A stretch of 64,000 bases of DNA from Prosthecobacter vanneervenii (GTDB taxonomy: Bacteria > Verrucomicrobiota > Verrucomicrobiia > Verrucomicrobiales > Verrucomicrobiaceae): NCBI RefSeq assembly GCF_014203095.1, contig NZ_JACHIG010000005.1, positions 1 to 64,000 on the forward strand, written 5' to 3'. Below, piece by piece: positions 57,521-64,000 of the stretch. Every line of letters begins with the position of its first letter. Position 1 is the stretch's first letter. The notes under the pieces were generated by a model. That model was not told where the DNA came from and did no database searches. It saw only the letters and a list, made by a program, of their open reading frames with translations. The position numbers were made by a program, and so were the translations under genes.

Positions 57521-57774
57521 TCGAATATCGGCTGCTGGTGGCGCATGAGGTTATCGTGTTTCTCGACTCCCTCAAGGCTGCGGATCGGAAGCGCTTGATC
57601 AAACGCTTCCTGGAAATCACCAGCTACCCGGCGAACTATGCCGACTATTCAGAACATGATGCCGCAGGGCGCAGGCTCGACGTGCACGTCCATGCAGGCT
57701 ATGCGATTGCCTTCTGGGAGGACTTTGCCGACCGGCACCTGAAGGTCCTCGACGTAAGGCTAGCAGACCATTGA
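57517..57774 (+). CDS. RelE/ParE-like toxin
   Basis: 85 residues. IEYRLLVAHEVIVFLDSLKAADRKRLIKRFLE is the RelE/ParE-style opening (strand, then helical hairpin), and the tail GYAIAFWEDFADRHLKVLDVRLADH ends in strands. It is the second such pair in this window but differs in antitoxin type. Coupled to the upstream antitoxin by a 4-base overlap. The target is unknown. Confidence 0.75.
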   Translation: MIEYRLLVAHEVIVFLDSLKAADRKRLIKRFLEITSYPANYADYSEHDAAGRRLDVHVHAGYAIAFWEDFADRHLKVLDVRLADH

Positions 57775-57814
57775 CCGCCCGCCGAATGCTTCTATCCTGC
57801 GCACCCCAATTCCC

Positions 57815-59329
57815 ATGAGCAACGCCACCGCCATCACCCCCACACGTGCCCAAGACTTTCCCGAATGGTACCAGCAGGTCGTTCGTGCCGCCGACATGGC
57901 GGAGAACTCCGAGGTGCGCGGCTGCATGGTCATCAAGCCCTGGGGCTACGGCCTGTGGGAAAGCATTCAGCGCCAGCTCGATGCCAAGTTCAAGGCCACC
58001 GGCCATGTGAACGCCTACTTCCCCCTCCTCATCCCCCTGAGCTACCTGGAAAAAGAAGCGCAGCATGCGGAAGGCTTCGCCACGGAGTGCGCTGTCGTCA
58101 CGCATCATCGCCTGGAGGCGCAGAAGCAGCCGGACGGCACCACCAAGATGATCCCCACCGGCGAACTGGCCGAGCCCTTCGTGATTCGCCCGACTTCCGA
58201 GACAATTATCGGTGCTGCTTTCGCCCGCTGGGTGGAAAGCTACCGCGACCTGCCGCTGCTGATCAACCAGTGGTGCAACGTCATGCGCTGGGAGATGCGC
58301 CCGCGCCTGTTCCTGCGCACCGCCGAATTCCTCTGGCAGGAAGGCCACACCGCGCATGAGACGGAAGAAGAGGCCATCGTGGAAACCCGCACCATGCACA
58401 AGGTGTATGAGGAATTCCTGCGCGATCATCTGGCCATCCCGGTGATCCCTGGCGAAAAGACGGAGCGCGAGCGCTTCCCCGGTGCGGTGCAGACCTTCAC
58501 CGTCGAAGCCATGGTGCAGGACAAGAAGGCCATCCAGGCCGGCACCTCCCACTACCTGGGGCAGAATTTCTCCAAGGCCGCGAACATCCAGTTCCTCGGC
58601 CGCGACAACACCCGCCAGCTTGCCTACACCACGAGCTGGGGCGTGAGCACCCGCATGATCGGCACGCTGATCATGGCGCATGGCGACGACGACGGCGTGA
58701 TCATCCCACCACGTGTGGCCCCCACGCAGATCGTCATCCTGCCTGTGACTCCGAAGCCCGACACGCGTCAGGAAGTCATCGACGCCTGCGAGGCGCTGGC
58801 GCAGACGCTGCGCACACAGACCTTTGCCGGCGAGCCGCTGCGCGTGCACGTGGACAAACGCGACCTGCAGGGCGGCGCGAAGAACTGGGAATGGATCAAG
58901 AAGGGCGTGCCGATGCGCCTGGAAATGGGACCGCGCGACATCACCAGCCGCAGCGTGGCCGTGTGCCGCCGCGACCAGGGACCGAAGGCCAAGGAATTTG
59001 TGCCCAAGGAAGACCTCATCCAGTCCGTGACCGAGCGCCTGCAGGAGATCCAGGACGCCCTGCTCGCACGCGCCACCGCGCTGCGGGATGCCAACATGAA
59101 GAAGCTGGAGACGCTGGAGGAGTTCAAAGCCTTCTTTGCCGAAGGCTCCGAAGGCGGCTTTGCACTCATGCACTGGGCTGGCAGCAGCGAGGAAGAAGAG
59201 ACTCTCAGCAAGGACATGAAGGTCACCATCCGCTGCATCCCGCACGGCGATCAGTTTGCCGAAGAAGGAAAATGCTTCCTCACCGGCAAGCCCAGCACCC
59301 GCCGCGTGGTGTTTGCGCGGAGTTATTGA
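57815..59329 (+). CDS. proS: Prolyl-tRNA synthetase (archaeal/eukaryotic-type)
   Basis: 504 residues. Class II aaRS motifs: motif 2 region in NQWCNVMRWEMRPRLFLRTAEFLWQEGHTAH and motif 3-like GVSTRMIGTLIMAHGDDDG. VIRPTSETIIGAAFARW binds proline. The C-terminal domain ends TRRVVFARSY with a terminal tyrosine, typical of the archaeal-like ProRS class (no editing INS domain inserted). Charges tRNA-Pro. It is followed by a complex inverted-repeat region and then a minus-strand gene. Confidence 0.96.
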   Translation: MSNATAITPTRAQDFPEWYQQVVRAADMAENSEVRGCMVIKPWGYGLWESIQRQLDAKFKATGHVNAYFPLLIPLSYLEKEAQHAEGFATECAVVTHHRLEAQKQPDGTTKMIPTGELAEPFVIRPTSETIIGAAFARWVESYRDLPLLINQWCNVMRWEMRPRLFLRTAEFLWQEGHTAHETEEEAIVETRTMHKVYEEFLRDHLAIPVIPGEKTERERFPGAVQTFTVEAMVQDKKAIQAGTSHYLGQNFSKAANIQFLGRDNTRQLAYTTSWGVSTRMIGTLIMAHGDDDGVIIPPRVAPTQIVILPVTPKPDTRQEVIDACEALAQTLRTQTFAGEPLRVHVDKRDLQGGAKNWEWIKKGVPMRLEMGPRDITSRSVAVCRRDQGPKAKEFVPKEDLIQSVTERLQEIQDALLARATALRDANMKKLETLEEFKAFFAEGSEGGFALMHWAGSSEEEETLSKDMKVTIRCIPHGDQFAEEGKCFLTGKPSTRRVVFARSY

Positions 59330-59340
59330 GGCAGGTCACA

Positions 59341-59518
59341 GGCTGACGAAATTCGCGACAGCGTCGTGGAGTGCGGTGGCAGAGATGCAAGGCGCAAGCG
59401 TGCATCGACGACACCGCTTTCGTCAGCCGGACAAACGTTTGTCGAACTGTGCGCATTCTTCACCGCCTCGAAAGCGGTGCTGCGCCTAGGCTTGCACCGC
59501 ACTCCAAGACGCTTCGCG
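59341..59518. repeat. Large complex inverted repeat between proS and the propeller gene
   Basis: GGCTGACGAA (59341-59350) pairs with TTCGTCAGCC (59419-59428). A longer imperfect inverted repeat joins 59354-59422 with 59469-59518 (shared words GGAGTGCGGTG and CACCGCTTTCG). A perfect 14-bp palindrome, GACAAACGTTTGTC, is at 59430-59443. The pattern fits a verrucomicrobial intergenic repeat or miniature element. No transposase-like coding sequence is seen. It may double as the terminator for two convergent genes. Confidence 0.7.
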
Positions 59519-59532
59519 CACGCGCCTGCACC

Positions 59533-60426
59533 TCAGCGCAGAATCTCGCCCTTCGCCACATCTCCGGGCACGTCCAGCAGCATGATCTGATTGATGGTCT
59601 TGAACTGCGTGTGGTCAGCCACGCTCCAGACGATCTTCTTGTCTCGCGTGACTTCGATGACCTGGGCCTGCTCGCCGATGTGGCCGTGGCCGAGATAGAC
59701 GCAGAAGACAGTGTTGCCATTCGGCAGGCGCTGGCAGCCAGCCATGAGGCGCAGGGTGTAGCCGGGGATGTCGTTTTCTCCGAGCTCCCACACGATGTTC
59801 TCTTTGGCATCAATCTCGCGCACCTGGTGGCCGTCGCCGCAGGTGATGAGCAGGTGACCCTCCGGCAGCGGCACGACCTCATGCGGATCTCCGGGCACCT
59901 TGATCTGGCGCAGCACTTTGCCCTCGCCATCCAGCTCGACGATTTTGCCCTCGCCTTTGAAGGTCACGAGGTAGTGGCCGTTGGCCAGCTTGCGCGTGCC
60001 ACGGAACTGGTTGTGCAGCTTGATCTCCGGCGCGGTGCTCAGCTTGATCTCCTTGGCGACCTTGCCTGCGCGATCCACCTCGATGATGCGGCTGGTTCCG
60101 CATTCCACCAACATCACCTTGCCATCCGGCAGCGGCTGGCAGGCATGCACCTCCACCTTCACATCCGTGGGAGCCTTGTACTCCCAGACGACCTTCTTGT
60201 CAGGCGTCACCTCCAGCGCGCCGCTGACAAAGCAGAAGAGGTAATTTCCATTCGGCAGCTTCCAGCAGTCCTGCGGGGCTTTGCAGTCCCACTGCCACTC
60301 GATTTTTCCTTCAGCGGAAACCACACACACCTTGCCGCCGCCATAGTCGCAGCAGAGAAACGGATGCGCCGCAGCAGCGGAGGAGACGAGGGCGAGGAAA
60401 GCGGCGAGAAGTCGGAGCGTGGTCAT
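59533..60426 (-). CDS. Secreted beta-propeller protein
   Basis: 297 residues with a signal (LRLLAAFLALVSSAAAAH). Repeats of the type IEVDRAGKVAKEIKLST, IVELDGEGKVLRQIKVPGD, REIDAKENIVWELGEND suggest a six- or seven-bladed propeller of PQQ-like or aryl-sulfotransferase-like type. Cysteines (FLCCDYGGG) sit near the N-terminus. Periplasmic or surface location inferred from the signal. The substrate, if any, is unknown. Divergent from the triple-module gene. Confidence 0.78.
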   Translation of the reverse strand: MTTLRLLAAFLALVSSAAAAHPFLCCDYGGGKVCVVSAEGKIEWQWDCKAPQDCWKLPNGNYLFCFVSGALEVTPDKKVVWEYKAPTDVKVEVHACQPLPDGKVMLVECGTSRIIEVDRAGKVAKEIKLSTAPEIKLHNQFRGTRKLANGHYLVTFKGEGKIVELDGEGKVLRQIKVPGDPHEVVPLPEGHLLITCGDGHQVREIDAKENIVWELGENDIPGYTLRLMAGCQRLPNGNTVFCVYLGHGHIGEQAQVIEVTRDKKIVWSVADHTQFKTINQIMLLDVPGDVAKGEILR

Positions 60427-60583
60427 GAAGTGGATATAAGAGGCTGGCTTTCATCAACGCAGGCTGCAACGCGTTTGATTCATTCCATTCACGGCATGCA
60501 GCAGCTGGCAGATTCTCGGCACCCCCACCCAGTGCAGCATTCCAGGCTCGACATCGCATCGCCGCCCCCCGTAGTCTCGTGAA

Positions 60584-63316
60584 ATGTTCCGTGTGTGCAG
60601 TCTCTTCACGCCACTCGCATTCGCCTCCGTCTTTTGCGCCGAGCCCGTGGCAATGACGACGCGCGAGTTCAAACTCGATTTCGACCTCCGCGCCATGAGC
60701 CGCAGTCTGGCGGCGAGTCAGCCAGCTGCCGATCCCCTTGCCGATGGATCAGATCCATCTTCTGCGGCTGCAAAGGATCCCTTCATCCCTGCCAGCCAAC
60801 CCGGGCTGCCGCTCAAACCGCCGCCCCTCCTGACTTCCCAGAATGTTTTATCTCAAATGGGCATCAGCTTTCCGCCAGGTGCCACAGCATTCTATGACAG
60901 CTGCACCAGAACTCTGCGTGTGCACAACACGCCCGAGATGCTCCACCTCATCCAGGTGCTGGCGGATTCCGCAGGAGAAAACTTCCCCCGCGACGTCGTA
61001 TACTCGCTCACGGTCATCGAGGGCCCGGGAGAAATCATCCGACGGATCAATGAAACCGCCGCACACAAAGCAGATTCTGGCGCAGAGCTCGGCTCGCTGC
61101 TGGCACAGGCGCAGCAGCCCGGCTCCAAAGCACGTGTGATCAGCGATGACTGGATGCAGATCCAGTCCGGCACACGTGCCACATCCACGTCCGCACAAGA
61201 GCGCATCCACACCCTGGGACTGAGCTTTGATGCCAGGAGCCACGCCACATTGAAACGGGAGATGCGTCCGCTCGGAATGCAGCTTGAAATAGAACCCCTC
61301 ATTCACTCTGGCGACACCGCGCTTAAAACCGCCCTCGATTCCACCCTGAGACTCCAGCTGACTCTGGCACCGCCGCAGCTGAGGCCAGTCAGCATCACCG
61401 ATCCTGGCACCGGCAATGCCGCCGAATATTCCACGACCAGCTTTTCCCAGGCGGAGTTTACCACGACAATCTCCAGCGCCAATGGCAGCACCAAGTTGAT
61501 CGGCGTCACTGCTCCATGTGGGCAGGCAGAGGCCCCGCAAGATCTGCTGTGGGCCGTCTTTCTCACCACCACGATTCATGCGCAGGAGCCCGTGCCGGCG
61601 GCTCCGCTGCAGTCGCCACCAATCCCCAAAAACACCCCAAAAGGTCTGCAGGCCGCCTCCCTCCGTGTGCCAGATGGAGTCTTCGTGAATGAATGGGGAG
61701 AGCCCGCTGAGCCGCTGCAAAAGTGGCTGGAGGCAAAAGGAATCCCCGCCATCCAGGGTGCCAGCGCGGCGCAGCAAGACGGCGTGCTGCATCTCATTAA
61801 TACTCCAGACAACATCGAACGTATTGTCATGCTCGTAGATGAAGCGCTGGAAGCGGCCCCCAAATCCATCGCCTGCACACTCCACACAGTGCAGGCTCCT
61901 GCAGCCTTCTTGCGCCATCTCGCCCACGCCTCTGCAGCAGCCAGCGACCATGCTGGGATGTGGGCCCAGGTGGAGGCCGCTGTGGCACGCGGCGAAGGGA
62001 GATTCATCAATTCCGCTTTCATCGAGACTCCATCCGCAGTCCGTGCCAAACACAGCAGCAGCAGCGAACTCCTTTTCGTGCAGGAGTTTGGCCTGGATGC
62101 CAAAGGCCGCTCCATTCCCGGCATCGCCTATCGCGATGTCGGCTCCGTTTTTGAGATTGAGCCCGAGCTGCGGGGAGATGGCCGCACACTCGATGTCATC
62201 CTTTCCTGCATGCTTCATCCCGCCCCGCCAGCCATGCGCCGCGAGACCTTTCGCGATCCCGCCTCCGGGCTGCGTTTTGACCTCCCCGTGCCGGATTTTC
62301 ATGCCACGCAAACCACCACCAAACTCGTGATGACTGCGGGCGGCACCCGGCTGCTGAGCCTGCACCCTCCCACCGGACGCGATGCCGAGGGCATGCTGTG
62401 GGCCACATTTCTGAAGTGCGATGTGGTCACGCAGGTAAAGCCGCGCAAAAGCAACCCGCGCATTGCAGCGCCCACCAGACCACTCGATCCCAAATCCTGG
62501 CACACACAGAGCTACAAAGCCCCGCCTGATTTCCTCTCCTCCGCCAACGTAGAAGGCAAGAAAAAGCCCACCGCACAGTCTGTGCTCGAAGCTGCCGGAA
62601 TTCGCTTTCCAAGAGGAGCCACAGCCATTTTCGATCCCGCACACGCTCTTTTGATCGTGCACAGCACTCAGGAAAACCTCGACCTCGTGGAAGCCTATGT
62701 GACAGGCCTCGATGACAGCCGCAGTCCCAGCACCGTGGCCTACACCGCCCAGATCTTTCAGGGCCCGGGCCCGCTGCTGCGCCAGCTCACCGCCCAGGCC
62801 GCAGTCAAATGCGATCAGCGTGCTGAGCTGGATGCCCTGCTGGCTGCGGTGCAGTCCGGCACCGTGCAGGCGCTCGACACAGCGCGCATCGAGACCCGGT
62901 TCGGCACCCAGGCCACTACCACCCAGGCGCGTGAGCACACCTCCCTGAGCACTGTGAAAGTGAATGACAAAGGTGTGACGGAGTTTGACCAGGATATCAG
63001 GCAGGTCGGTCTCACCCTCTCAATCGAGCCCAAACGACGGGCCGACAATCGTGCGATCGAATCCACCCTCTCGTTAGAATTTCACACCGCCGAGCCCAAA
63101 GAGCATCGCGAGCAGATCATCGACTCCCAAGACCATAAACTGGAGCTGCCTCTCACAGATTACCAGGTCGTCCATCTCAGCACAGGACCCACCATGCCAA
63201 GCGGCACCGCACACCTCGTCGGCCTCTGGAAGCCCGTGGGAAAGCCCGAATTTGAAGAACAAGACATCCTGCAGATGCTTTTCATCACCTGCGATCATCT
63301 GTGGGTGGAGCCTTGA
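60584..63316 (+). CDS. Secreted protein with three tandem secretin-like modules
   Basis: 910 residues, signal peptide MFRVCSLFTPLAFASVFCAEP. Three similar modules follow, at about residues 80-300, 350-620 and 640-905. Each opens with a GI-x-FP-x-GA-x-A-(F/I)-(Y/F)-D pattern and an NTPE/TQEN-type segment with hydrophobic flanks. A YSLTVIEGPGEIIRRI- or TAQIFQGPGPLLRQL-type strand pair follows, then a barrel-like region ending in strings such as LEIEPLIHSGDTALKTALDSTLRLQL. The first and third modules align better with each other than with the second. Such units resemble the N-domain plus secretin-barrel repeats of Verrucomicrobia outer-membrane proteins. The function is unknown. Confidence 0.75.
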   Translation: MFRVCSLFTPLAFASVFCAEPVAMTTREFKLDFDLRAMSRSLAASQPAADPLADGSDPSSAAAKDPFIPASQPGLPLKPPPLLTSQNVLSQMGISFPPGATAFYDSCTRTLRVHNTPEMLHLIQVLADSAGENFPRDVVYSLTVIEGPGEIIRRINETAAHKADSGAELGSLLAQAQQPGSKARVISDDWMQIQSGTRATSTSAQERIHTLGLSFDARSHATLKREMRPLGMQLEIEPLIHSGDTALKTALDSTLRLQLTLAPPQLRPVSITDPGTGNAAEYSTTSFSQAEFTTTISSANGSTKLIGVTAPCGQAEAPQDLLWAVFLTTTIHAQEPVPAAPLQSPPIPKNTPKGLQAASLRVPDGVFVNEWGEPAEPLQKWLEAKGIPAIQGASAAQQDGVLHLINTPDNIERIVMLVDEALEAAPKSIACTLHTVQAPAAFLRHLAHASAAASDHAGMWAQVEAAVARGEGRFINSAFIETPSAVRAKHSSSSELLFVQEFGLDAKGRSIPGIAYRDVGSVFEIEPELRGDGRTLDVILSCMLHPAPPAMRRETFRDPASGLRFDLPVPDFHATQTTTKLVMTAGGTRLLSLHPPTGRDAEGMLWATFLKCDVVTQVKPRKSNPRIAAPTRPLDPKSWHTQSYKAPPDFLSSANVEGKKKPTAQSVLEAAGIRFPRGATAIFDPAHALLIVHSTQENLDLVEAYVTGLDDSRSPSTVAYTAQIFQGPGPLLRQLTAQAAVKCDQRAELDALLAAVQSGTVQALDTARIETRFGTQATTTQAREHTSLSTVKVNDKGVTEFDQDIRQVGLTLSIEPKRRADNRAIESTLSLEFHTAEPKEHREQIIDSQDHKLELPLTDYQVVHLSTGPTMPSGTAHLVGLWKPVGKPEFEEQDILQMLFITCDHLWVEP

Positions 63317-63396
63317 GCGCTAACGCATCCAGCCCGTTTTTGCGCCCTGCACGGCTTTTGCAGCCACTCGCCCGCGCATGCCTCTTCCGGCATTAT

Positions 63397-63426
63397 TTCG
63401 TCATTCGGATTCACTCATTCGTCATT
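63397..63426. repeat. Dispersed intergenic repeat, single arm
   Basis: Complement matches 11471-11500 at 29 of 30 bases. It lies in the 217-base gap between the triple-module gene and carA. The match also extends to the right arm around 11530-11550. Confidence 0.75.
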
Positions 63427-63533
63427 TTCCACCCGGCTTCCATGAGAGACGCGCAGGGATCGAGGAAGAGAGTGAGGACGATTCCCTTCCCCCCTGCCGC
63501 CCTTTCCCTCTTGCACCCCCCGCCCTTCTGGCT

Positions 63534-64000
63534 ATGACCACGGGAGCAACCTTGATGAAGAAAGCCCTCCTCGCCCTCGAAGACGGCCGGGTGTTTGAAG
63601 GCACGGCGTTCGGCGCCGATGCCACCCACACCGGCGAAATCTGCTTTAACACCTCCATGAGCGGTTATCAGGAGGTTCTCACCGATCCCTCCTACCGTGG
63701 TCAGATCGTGACCATGACCTACCCCATGATCGGGAACTACGGCGTGAATCCCCTGGATACGGAGAGCGACCAGCCCCACGTGCGCGGCTTTGTCATCGAG
63801 GAGCTCTGCGAAGTGCCCAGCAACTGGCGCAGCACCCAGAGCCTGGACGCCTACCTCAAGCAGTGGGGCATCCCCGGCATCCAGGGTGTGGACACCCGCG
63901 CCCTCACCAGCCACCTGCGCTCCCGCGGCGCCATGCGCGCCGTCATCACCACCACCGCCACGGCGGAGGAAGCCGTGAAGCAGGCCGCCAGCAGCCCCCC
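63534..64000 (+). CDS. carA: Carbamoyl-phosphate synthase small subunit (partial)
   Basis: Runs off the window end with about 150 residues visible. Opening [65 protein letters not shown] is the CarA N-terminal domain. The ATG at 63534 starts seven codons before an ATG at 63555. GGGAG at 63542-63546 is well placed for the second, so that may be the real start. CarA hydrolyses glutamine to supply ammonia for carbamoyl phosphate made by CarB, for arginine and pyrimidine synthesis. The acylphosphatase gene far upstream could in principle act on carbamoyl phosphate too, but is not nearby. Confidence 0.95.
   Translation, partial: MTTGATLMKKALLALEDGRVFEGTAFGADATHTGEICFNTSMSGYQEVLTDPSYRGQIVTMTYPMIGNYGVNPLDTESDQPHVRGFVIEELCEVPSNWRSTQSLDAYLKQWGIPGIQGVDTRALTSHLRSRGAMRAVITTTATAEEAVKQAASSP

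Noticed and set aside
60848-62938. Long minus-strand frame opposite the triple-module gene
   Set aside because: Same effect of high GC. The + strand has signal peptide, repeated modules and a coherent protein; the minus frame has no recognisable feature.
1-64000. tRNA, rRNA or CRISPR
   Set aside because: No T-loop-type GGTTCRA with paired arms, no rRNA-like sequence and no regularly spaced direct repeats were seen by eye. A small structured RNA could still be missed.

Overview
The window looks like chromosomal DNA of a Verrucomicrobiota bacterium, probably Verrucomicrobiaceae and close to Prosthecobacter. The basis is high GC by eye, a PVC-type single-haem cytochrome domain fused to WD40 and coiled coil, a sorbosone-dehydrogenase-like propeller protein, an archaeal-type ProRS, a cyanophycin cluster and GYF_2 membrane proteins. 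The genus is inferred, not proven. The window is almost fully coding on both strands. The only gaps near 300 bases are short divergent promoter regions. I saw no rRNA, tRNA, CRISPR or transposase genes.

Left part, 1-9.6 kb: a minus-strand surface-glycan operon (UDP-sugar dehydrogenase, epimerase, NeuB-like synthase, GT-B protein). Facing away from it are two tandem, closely related GT4 glycosyltransferases and an MsbA-like exporter, together a cell-surface polysaccharide/lipid locus. Next, 9.7-16.7 kb: a K+/H+ antiporter with a strong inverted repeat in its leader, DNA polymerase I with intact proofreading motifs, a RelE/ParE-type toxin-antitoxin pair, a small two-gene nucleotidyltransferase module and a hypothetical gene.

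16.7-21.2 kb, minus strand: plsY-gpsA (phospholipid precursor synthesis), an rRNA-methyltransferase-like gene and two dipeptide-type ABC permeases. 21.2-30.1 kb is a cyanophycin island. A full-length cyanophycin synthetase (cphA) and a second synthetase lacking the C-terminal Mur-ligase domain flank an ABC exporter with a PH-like N-terminus, a DUF1854 protein and a membrane acyltransferase-like protein. Palindromes lie in both divergent promoter regions.

30.2-43.2 kb: an MBL hydrolase with an HTH-like N-terminus, a 3-hydroxyisobutyrate-dehydrogenase-family enzyme and an OprB-type porin with an operator-like palindrome. Then come a secreted hypothetical protein with a clear terminator and a four-gene operon of OmpR-type regulator, amicyanin-like cupredoxin, sensor kinase and outer-membrane protein. 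A pyruvyltransferase-family protein, a cytochrome lipoprotein, a DapA-family aldolase, a low-GC orphan and folP complete this stretch.

43.2-64 kb: a metallopeptidase-like protein that has lost its zinc ligands, acylphosphatase, an ABC-2 transporter operon, the redox repressor Rex, metG and two paralogous GYF_2 membrane proteins. These are followed by a 1208-residue cytochrome/WD40/coiled-coil protein, a sugar-dehydrogenase-like protein, a second toxin-antitoxin pair, proS, a complex intergenic inverted repeat and a secreted propeller. A secreted 910-residue protein of three tandem secretin-like modules and the start of carA close the window.

Many intergenic regions hold near-perfect inverted repeats, and one short sequence family (11470-11566, 63397-63426, part at 40567) is dispersed. 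No single obviously novel defence or mobile system stands out. The strongest candidates for new biology are the cyanophycin/exporter island, the cupredoxin two-component operon, the pseudo-metallopeptidase and the triple secretin-like protein.
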